From: Acidimicrobiia bacterium
Lineage (GTDB): Bacteria; Actinomycetota; Acidimicrobiia; Spongiisociales; JAENVV01
Direction: 5' to 3'
Assembly: GCA_020352575.1 (NCBI GenBank)
Contig: CP070681.1
Location: forward strand, 177,624-183,043
Length of the DNA stretch: 5,420 nucleotides
A program made the position numbers and the translations under genes. Below, piece by piece: positions 1 through 4,219 of this stretch. A model generated the notes under the pieces. It was given only the letters and a program-made list of their open reading frames with translations, was not told where the DNA came from and did not search any database. Each line of letters opens with the position of its first letter. Within the stretch, counting starts at the first letter, position 1.

Positions 1-1119
1 GGTCACGTTGAGCACCTGGGTCTCGCCACGCTGGAAGAGGCCCGAACCGTGGGCGCGGCCGATGACACCGACCTCGGAGCTGAGCTCGCGGAGGTCGGCG
101 GCGCCACGTCCGTCGAGGCGGATGCCCTCGTCGACGACACGGCGACGCATCGTCTCCTTGAGGACGGACTTGAAGGCCCGCTTGTACTGCTCGACCTCGG
201 CATCGTCCGTCTCATCGGTGATGCCCAACTCGGCGAACACGGCGTTGCGGGCAGCCTTCTCGGCGTCCTGGCGCTCGTGCTTACCGGCGATGCGGATCAC
301 CGGCTCGATGTGGGGACCGGCGACGGCCGCCACACGGTCGCGGACCTCATCGGTGTAGTCGATGGCGATCGGCCACTCGACGGAGGGGATGTCCATCTGG
401 TCGACGAGCTGCTGCTGCAGGTCGATCGACTGGGCGATGTACTGCTTTGACTCCTCGAGGCCGCGGGCCACCGCTTCCTCGTCGGAGGGCGCCTGGCCCT
501 CACCGATGAGTCGCATGCCGTCCTCGGTGGAACCGGCCTCGACCATCACGATGTCGATCTCGCCGGCGCTGTTCTTGCTCCCGGCGACAACGAGTTCGAA
601 GACGGACTCGTCGAGGTCGTCATAGGTCGGCATGGCGATCCACTCGCCGTCCTTGAGGGCGAGTCGCACGGCGCCGATCGGGCCCTCGAACGGGATCGTG
701 CTCGCCGTGAGCGCCGCCGAGGCGCCGTTCAAGGCGAAGACGTCATAGAGGTTCTCCTCGTCGACTGCGAGCACGGTGCCGACGACCTGGGTCTCACAAC
801 GAAAGCCGTCGGCGAACGACGGACGCAGCGGACGGTCGATGAGGCGGCAGGTGAGGATCGCCTTCTCGGTGGCACGGCCCTCACGACGGAAGAAGGAGCC
901 GGGGATACGCCCTGCGGCGTACATCCGCTCCTCGATGTCGACCGTGAGCGGGAAGAAGTCGATGCCCTCCCGCATGGTCTTGTTGGCCGTTGCGGTCATG
1001 AGGAGCTCGGTGCCCCCGACCTTGACGACGACGGCGCCGTCGGCCTGGCCGGCCAACTTGCCGGCGGTGAAGGTCACCTCGGCCTTGCCGATGTGACCAG
1101 TGACAGAAAACTCTGACAC
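1..1119 (-). CDS. pnp: Polynucleotide phosphorylase, N-terminal half (cut by window edge)
   Basis: PNPase degrades RNA 3'-to-5' by phosphorolysis, releasing nucleoside diphosphates, and acts in cytoplasmic mRNA decay. The visible 373 codons cover about half of a usual 700-770 residue protein. Residues 1 to about 140 form the first RNase PH-like domain, with FFRREGR at 77-83 and RPLRP at 96-100. An alpha-helical linker domain follows at about 240-330. The second RNase PH domain begins at IRLDGR (343-348), and LFQRGETQVL (361-370) lies close to the edge. The catalytic part of the second RNase PH domain and the KH and S1 RNA-binding domains are outside the window. The start is GTG at 1119, preceded by AGGAGAG; the nearest upstream ATG is out of frame and stops at once. 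It is the last gene visible in the cluster, 173 nt after rpsO, the classic rpsO-pnp order. Nothing in the visible part looks broken. Confidence 0.97.
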   Translation of the reverse strand, partial: MSEFSVTGHIGKAEVTFTAGKLAGQADGAVVVKVGGTELLMTATANKTMREGIDFFPLTVDIEERMYAAGRIPGSFFRREGRATEKAILTCRLIDRPLRPSFADGFRCETQVVGTVLAVDEENLYDVFALNGASAALTASTIPFEGPIGAVRLALKDGEWIAMPTYDDLDESVFELVVAGSKNSAGEIDIVMVEAGSTEDGMRLIGEGQAPSDEEAVARGLEESKQYIAQSIDLQQQLVDQMDIPSVEWPIAIDYTDEVRDRVAAVAGPHIEPVIRIAGKHERQDAEKAARNAVFAELGITDETDDAEVEQYKRAFKSVLKETMRRRVVDEGIRLDGRGAADLRELSSEVGVIGRAHGSGLFQRGETQVLNVT

Positions 1120-1264
1120 GTTCTCTCCTATGTCATGGAGATCGGGCCCCAATTGGCAGTAGTCATCGCTCGATGTGAGCGGTCACCACTGTCAACTGGG
1201 AATCGAACCCGTCTCCGGTGTATTCGAGGTGATCCCGGCGATGCCGGAACTGCACTGACGCGAT
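1120..1264 (-). other. rpsO-pnp spacer, 5' leader of pnp with small hairpins
   Basis: This stretch between the rpsO terminal hairpin and pnp carries no credible ORF. It holds two compact stem-loops: CCGGC/GCCGG with a 3-nt loop at 1235-1247, and CGCTC/GAGCG with a 5-nt loop at 1167-1181. A TTGACA string on the minus strand (1195-1190) resembles a -35 box, but no convincing -10 sits 16-19 nt downstream. In enterobacteria the matching spacer is cleaved by RNase III and mediates PNPase autocontrol. Whether that applies here is inference from gene order and the presence of stems only. Confidence 0.45.
1123..1129 (-). promoter_or_regulatory. Ribosome-binding site of pnp
   Basis: AGGAGAG on the minus strand lies three bases before the GTG at 1119; counted from its AGGAG core the spacing is 5 nt. 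It supports this GTG as the start of pnp. Confidence 0.8.
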
Positions 1265-1289
1265 GAAGGGAGCGCTGCGCGCTCCCTTC
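1265..1289 (-). terminator. Hairpin directly after rpsO (terminator or processing stem)
   Basis: A perfect inverted repeat, GAAGGGAGCGC/GCGCTCCCTTC, gives an 11-bp GC-rich stem with a 3-nt loop. It begins 3 nt after the rpsO stop codon. On the minus strand it is followed by ATCGCG rather than a T run, so it is not a canonical intrinsic terminator. It could attenuate transcription before pnp, protect the rpsO 3' end from exonucleases, or be an RNase III-type processing site. The stem is plain in the sequence; the function is inferred from position. Confidence 0.65.
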
Positions 1290-1292
1290 CGA

Positions 1293-1550
1293 TCAGCGGC
1301 GAAGGCCGAGGGCGGCGATCAGGGATCGATACCGCTCGACATCTTCACGTCGCAGGTAGTTCAGCAACCGGCGACGCTTGCCCACGAGCATGAGCAGGCC
1401 ACGGCGCGAATGGTGATCGTGCTTGTGGGTCCGCAGGTGCTCGGTGAGGTGACTGATGCGCTGGGTGAGCAGGGCCACTTGGACCTCCGGCGAACCGGTG
1501 TCCGAGTCGTGCTGCCCGTACTCTTGGATGATCTCTTCAGTGGTCTTCAT
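1293..1550 (-). CDS. rpsO: 30S ribosomal protein S15
   Basis: S15 is a primary 16S rRNA-binding protein. It contacts the central-domain three-way junction, helps nucleate the 30S platform, and forms an inter-subunit bridge. The 85-residue product is all-helical in composition and carries the family signature throughout: [16 protein letters not shown] at about 17-32, LTEHL at 35-39, [20 protein letters not shown] at 42-61 and [12 protein letters not shown] at the C-terminus. Usual length is 86-89; the deficit is at the variable N-terminus. The ATG at 1550 is chosen by this alignment, since the longer open frame upstream (to 1778) has no family resemblance. No Shine-Dalgarno purine run precedes the ATG; the ten bases before it are pyrimidine-rich. 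It is divergent from the Rid gene and upstream of pnp, separated from pnp by a strong hairpin. In several bacteria S15 represses its own mRNA. Confidence 0.97.
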   Translation of the reverse strand: MKTTEEIIQEYGQHDSDTGSPEVQVALLTQRISHLTEHLRTHKHDHHSRRGLLMLVGKRRRLLNYLRREDVERYRSLIAALGLRR

Positions 1551-1560
1551 GATGAAAGAT

Positions 1561-1594
1561 GTCGCCGCGAAACGCAGGTCGCTGCGGGGACGAC
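1561..1594 (-). promoter_or_regulatory. Structured 5' leader of rpsO (candidate S15 autoregulatory element)
   Basis: Eleven bases upstream of the rpsO ATG the minus strand can form an outer stem, GTCG plus CCGC pairing with GCGGCGAC, interrupted by a 3-nt bulge. It can instead form a compact inner hairpin, CGCAG/CTGCG with a CGAC tetraloop (1573-1586). Bases 1584-1586 are used in both, so the two folds exclude each other. S15 leaders are known to be structurally diverse autoregulatory elements in different phyla. That this one binds S15 is inference from position, pairing and the missing Shine-Dalgarno sequence. Confidence 0.35.
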
Positions 1595-1597
1595 GGA

Positions 1598-1628
1598 ATG
1601 GTAGACACACGTCTCGGCGTACCTGCAA
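1598..1628 (-). promoter_or_regulatory. Weak candidate promoter for rpsO-pnp
   Basis: The minus strand has TTGCAG (1628-1623) and TACCAT (1603-1598) separated by 19 nt. The -10 fits the TAnnnT pattern, but the spacer is long. Transcription would begin near 1591, close to the start of the leader hairpin. Because an opposite-strand gene separates rpsO from ribF, a promoter somewhere in this 104-bp gap is expected. This exact assignment is tentative. Confidence 0.3.
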
Positions 1629-1640
1629 CCTTTCGCCAAG

Positions 1641-1654
1641 TACCGTCCCGGGAC
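1641..1654 (+). promoter_or_regulatory. -10-like box and 10-bp palindrome at the Rid gene start
   Basis: TACCGT (1641-1646) matches the TAnnnT -10 pattern and ends 8 nt before the ATG at 1655. That is the spacing expected for a leaderless transcript starting at or next to the ATG. Overlapping its end is a perfect palindrome, GTCCCGGGAC (1645-1654), abutting the start codon. No Shine-Dalgarno motif is visible. A leaderless mRNA and an operator role are both inference; a 10-bp GC palindrome can also arise by chance in DNA this GC-rich. Confidence 0.3.
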
Positions 1655-2032
1655 ATGCAACGAGCCCACTCCGGATCGCCGTTCGAGACCGCCTACGGAT
1701 TCTGTCGAGCACTCCGGATCGGCGACCGCGTCCTCGTGGCCGGCACGGCACCGATTCCCCAGGACGGGACTCCCCCACCCGACGACGCAGCCACCCAGGC
1801 CGACCTCTGCCTCCGCATCATCGCGGCGGCCGTCGAGGAGCTGGCACCGGGCGCCTCGGTGGCCCGGACCCGCATGTTCATCACCGATCCCGCCGACGCA
1901 GACGCGATCGGGACGGTGCACGGGAGCCACTTCGCAGATGCACCCCCGGTGGCCACCATGGTCGTCGTGAAGGAGCTCCTCGATCCAAGGTGGAGGGTCG
2001 AGATAGAGGCCGAGGCAGTCGTCAGCGAGTGA
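1655..2032 (+). CDS. Rid/YjgF superfamily protein (RidA-like)
   Basis: This 125-residue protein belongs to the YjgF/YER057c/UK114 (Rid) superfamily of small trimeric proteins. The archetype RidA hydrolyses reactive enamine/imine intermediates such as 2-aminoacrylate. Recognisable parts are SGSPFE (6-11), the strand segment [14 protein letters not shown] (21-34), RTRMFITD (71-78) and the C-terminal [12 protein letters not shown] (111-122). The length is typical. The ATG at 1655 is chosen because family similarity begins there; the 32 codons of open frame before it overlap the rpsO leader and look unrelated. Opposite PARSC of Escherichia coli RidA, which contains catalytic Arg105, this protein has PVATM (98-102), with Ala or Thr in the Arg position. 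It is therefore probably a non-archetypal Rid subgroup of unknown substrate. It is the only plus-strand gene here, divergent from rpsO, and its end overlaps the ribF end by 11 nt. Confidence 0.88.
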   Translation: MQRAHSGSPFETAYGFCRALRIGDRVLVAGTAPIPQDGTPPPDDAATQADLCLRIIAAAVEELAPGASVARTRMFITDPADADAIGTVHGSHFADAPPVATMVVVKELLDPRWRVEIEAEAVVSE

Positions 2033-2942
2033 GGAGCCGTCGCGCGGTCTCGATGTCGGCGCGGATCTGGGTCACGAGCGATTCGATGCCGTCGAACTTC
2101 ACCTCACCCCGAAGTCGGTGGAGGAACTCCACGTCGAGTTGCCGGCCATAGAGGTCGCCATCCCAGTCGATGAGGTGGGCCTCGACGGTGATCCCATCGC
2201 CGTTGAAGGTGGGACGGCGGCCCACGTTCACGACAGCGTCGTTGCGCTCCCCCTCGAAGAGGACCGACCCCGTGTACACGCCGATCGCCGGCAGGAGCAC
2301 CGAGGGGTCGGTGGCCACGTTGGCCGTTGGGATGCCGATCTGCCGTCCCCGGCCCTCACCCCGCACCACGGGCCCGCGCACGGTCGGGGGCCGGCCGAGC
2401 ATGTCCGCGGCGGCAATCACATCACCTGCGCCGAGCAGGCGCCGGATCTCCGTGGACGAGTACTTGCCGCTCTCCTCACCGAGGAGGTCCAACTCATGGA
2501 CGGTGAATCCGGCATCGTCCGCAGCGCCCAGCAGGAACGACACATCACCCTTTCGCCCGTAGCCGAACCGGAAGTCCGATCCGACGGCGACGACCCGGGC
2601 ATTCAGTGCGTCCCGCAGGACCACGTCGACGAACGCCTGGGGTGACCATTCGCGCACGAGGCCGAACGGCAGCACGCCGACGACCTCTGCACCCTTCTCC
2701 TGCAGCCACTCCACCCGCTGGTCGACCGTGCCCAGCAGGCCGGGTGCGGCTTCGGGGGCCACGAGGGAGAGCGGGTGGACGTCGAACGTGAGCGCCGCGG
2801 GGACGAGCCCGGGCGTCTCCCTGAGGTCGGCCAGCACCGACTGGTGCCCGCGGTGCACGCCGTCGAAGGTGCCGATGGCCACGGCGGAGCCGATGGCCTC
2901 GGGGATACGCCATTCGCGGGGGTCGCCATGGAAAATGCTCAT
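2022..2942 (-). CDS. ribF: Bifunctional riboflavin kinase / FAD synthetase
   Basis: RibF phosphorylates riboflavin to FMN and then adenylylates FMN to FAD, in the cytoplasm. The 306-residue length is normal for the bifunctional prokaryotic enzyme. The N-terminal nucleotidyltransferase (FAD synthetase) module shows GTFDGVHRGH (24-33, the HxGH-like nucleotide-binding motif), TFDVHPL (52-58), GSDFRFGYGRKGD (121-133) and YSSTEIRRLL (161-170). The C-terminal riboflavin kinase barrel shows IGIPTAN (202-208, the G-x-PTAN flavin/ATP motif), NVGRRPTF (249-256) and VEAHLIDW (263-270), which holds the presumed catalytic Glu. The start is ATG at 2942, where the ATGA overlap with the truB stop implies translational coupling. 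The frame is open to 2984, but those 14 extra codons lie inside truB and do not resemble the family. Its last 11 nt overlap the end of the opposite-strand Rid gene. All key motifs are present. Confidence 0.97.
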   Translation of the reverse strand: MSIFHGDPREWRIPEAIGSAVAIGTFDGVHRGHQSVLADLRETPGLVPAALTFDVHPLSLVAPEAAPGLLGTVDQRVEWLQEKGAEVVGVLPFGLVREWSPQAFVDVVLRDALNARVVAVGSDFRFGYGRKGDVSFLLGAADDAGFTVHELDLLGEESGKYSSTEIRRLLGAGDVIAAADMLGRPPTVRGPVVRGEGRGRQIGIPTANVATDPSVLLPAIGVYTGSVLFEGERNDAVVNVGRRPTFNGDGITVEAHLIDWDGDLYGRQLDVEFLHRLRGEVKFDGIESLVTQIRADIETARRLLTR

Positions 2943-3844
2943 GAGGGCAGCACGATCTCGGGAGTGAACTCGTCGGGCCCGCAACGGTAGACCGCGAGCA
3001 GGCGGAATTCCTCGTCGAGCATGGCGACCTCCTGGTCGTCACACACCTTCCGCGCCACGTGCTGGCCCCAGATGGGGAGCCGGCCTTCTCGGGGCAGCGC
3101 TCGGCCGTGCCGCACGAGCGCAGCCTCGGAGTCCTCGAGTACGAGGCGCGGCAGGTTCGACACCCCGGACAGGGGGTCTTCGAGGTGCTGGGCGACCAGG
3201 TCAGATGTGAGACCGTCAGGATCGACCGCATGGTCCACGACGATCGGCCCGATGCGAGTCCGCCGCAGGGCCGAGAGGTGGGCCCGCCCACCGAGCGCCA
3301 CGGCGATGTCGTCGGCCAGGGAGCGGATGTAGGTGCCCTTCGAGCAGACGACGCGCAGGTCCATCTCCGGGTACTCGCCCGGTCGAAAGTCGAGGAGCTC
3401 GAGTTGGTGGACCACGACCGTACGCGCGGCGCGCTCGACCTCCTTGCCCTCTCGGGCGAGCTCGTACAAGCGCTTCCCGTCGATCTTGAGGGCACTCACC
3501 ATCGGTGGGACCTGTCGGATCTCGCCGACGAATGATGACAGGACCGCCTCGACGGCGGCTCGATCAACCTCCATCGGTTCCCGCCACACCACCTCGCCGT
3601 CGGCGTCGAGGGAGTCCGTTGCGACGCCGAGCACCGCCGTCGCGAGGTACTCCTTCTCCGCGTCCTGGGTGAACCGTATGAGGCGGGTCACCGGGCCGAT
3701 CGCCACGACCAGCAAGCCGGTTGCCATGGGGTCGAGCGTGCCCGCATGGCCCACCTTCTTGATGCCGGTGGCCCGCCGCACCCTGGCGACGACGTCGTGC
3801 GAGGTCCATCCGCCGGGCTTGTCGACCGGGAGGAAGCCGCGCAC
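2939..3844 (-). CDS. truB: tRNA pseudouridine(55) synthase
   Basis: TruB isomerises U55 in the T-loop of nearly all elongator tRNAs to pseudouridine and also acts as a tRNA-folding chaperone. The 301-residue product opens with the family N-terminus (GFLPVDKPGGWTSHDVV, 3-19), followed by GHAGTLDPMATGLL (32-45), in which Asp38 is the predicted catalytic aspartate. Further family segments are QVPPMVSALKIDGKRLYELA (111-130), CSKGTYIRSLADDI (167-180) and LRRTRIGP (193-200). About 75 C-terminal residues form the TruB-specific tail. The start is GTG at 3844, supported by a strong GAGGAGGAG ribosome-binding site inside the end of rbfA. The GTG shares one base with the rbfA TAG stop, and the truB TGA overlaps the ribF ATG, so coupled translation is likely. 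Many actinobacteria have a DHH-family phosphoesterase gene between rbfA and truB; none is present here. Confidence 0.97.
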   Translation of the reverse strand: MRGFLPVDKPGGWTSHDVVARVRRATGIKKVGHAGTLDPMATGLLVVAIGPVTRLIRFTQDAEKEYLATAVLGVATDSLDADGEVVWREPMEVDRAAVEAVLSSFVGEIRQVPPMVSALKIDGKRLYELAREGKEVERAARTVVVHQLELLDFRPGEYPEMDLRVVCSKGTYIRSLADDIAVALGGRAHLSALRRTRIGPIVVDHAVDPDGLTSDLVAQHLEDPLSGVSNLPRLVLEDSEAALVRHGRALPREGRLPIWGQHVARKVCDDQEVAMLDEEFRLLAVYRCGPDEFTPEIVLPS

Positions 3845-4188
3845 TACTCCTCCTCGTCGTGGAGGTGGCGGAACACCTCCGCCATGTGCACACCCCGTTC
3901 CGGGGAGCGGTCGAGGTGGAAGTGGAGTCGGGGTGTGTACTTCAGGTGTACCTGCCGCCCGACCTCATAGGTGATCCGCGACGTGGCGGACTCCAGGGCC
4001 TCCACCGTGGCAGCGATCTCCTCCTCGGTGCCGATCACCGAGAAGTAGACGTCCGCGTTGCGGAGGTTCGGTGAGGTGTCCACCCCGGTCACCGTGACGA
4101 AGCCCAGCCGAGGGTCCTTGAGGTCCTCCACCTCTGCCGCGATGAGCGGCAGCAGGATCGCATTTACGCGGCGCATCCGGTCGGACAC
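3844..4188 (-). CDS. rbfA: 30S ribosome-binding factor A
   Basis: RbfA binds maturing 30S subunits near the 16S rRNA 5' end and decoding region, helping late 16S processing and cold adaptation. The 114-residue product is a single KH-like domain with the hallmarks LKDPRLGFVTVTGVDTSP (23-40), LRNADVYFSVIG (42-53) and the C-terminal strand VHLKYTPRLHFHLDRS (80-95). The kinked-helix AxG motif usual in RbfA reads Ala-Thr-Ser here (68-70), a mild deviation. The acidic tail DEEE is partly dictated by the overlapping truB ribosome-binding site. The start is GTG at 4188 with GAGGAGG 4 nt upstream. An internal ATG at codon 5 is possible but lacks that spacing. It follows infB by 22 nt and shares one base with truB, consistent with one operon. 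Confidence 0.95.
   Translation of the reverse strand: MSDRMRRVNAILLPLIAAEVEDLKDPRLGFVTVTGVDTSPNLRNADVYFSVIGTEEEIAATVEALESATSRITYEVGRQVHLKYTPRLHFHLDRSPERGVHMAEVFRHLHDEEE
3847..3855 (-). promoter_or_regulatory. Ribosome-binding site of truB within rbfA
   Basis: GAGGAGGAG on the minus strand forms the last three sense codons of rbfA (Glu-Glu-Glu) and sits 2 nt before the truB GTG; counted from its GAGG core the spacing is suitable for initiation. It is what decides the GTG at 3844 as start. Confidence 0.8.
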
Positions 4189-4219
4189 GGTGCCTCCTCG
4201 GCCGGCGCACCTAGGTGCG
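4189..4219 (-). promoter_or_regulatory. infB-rbfA junction with alternative hairpins over the rbfA ribosome-binding site
   Basis: A 14-nt perfect palindrome, CGCACCTAGGTGCG (4206-4219), is centred on the infB stop region. As RNA it can fold into a 5-bp stem whose loop is CUAG, the TAG stop running from the loop into the stem. A second GCACC (4193-4189) directly precedes the rbfA GTG. The middle GGTGC (4211-4207) can pair with either GCACC. The second pairing would enclose the GAGGAGG ribosome-binding site (4199-4193) in or beside the loop. The repeats are visible; a coupling function is inferred. Confidence 0.4.

Noticed and set aside
1173..1195. TTGACA as a -35 box of a pnp promoter
   Set aside because: At 16-19 nt downstream there is no TAnnnT-like -10; the sequence there is part of the CGCTC/GAGCG hairpin.
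1190..1213. tRNA T-arm-like string (GGGTTCGATTCCC on the minus strand, matching the B-box pattern)
   Set aside because: The T stem has only 3 bp. The flanking bases form no acceptor stem, D-arm or anticodon arm in the proper places, and no integrase or direct repeat suggests an attachment site. Probably chance.
1559..1654. Longer Rid protein starting at the ATG at 1559
   Set aside because: The extra 32 residues lack similarity to the family and would overlap the rpsO leader. The ATG at 1655 matches the usual N-terminus.
1551..1778. Longer S15 starting at the ATG at 1778 on the minus strand
   Set aside because: The extra 76 residues are Arg-rich, antisense to the Rid gene, and absent from S15 proteins.
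1456..2151. 231-codon plus-strand frame across rpsO, the Rid gene and the ribF end
   Set aside because: It is a low-complexity Arg-rich translation crossing real genes on both strands, with no family resemblance.
2545..3495. 316-codon minus-strand open frame overlapping truB and ribF
   Set aside because: It is Arg/Ser/Pro-rich out-of-frame translation of truB and ribF, both of which are intact with full motifs.
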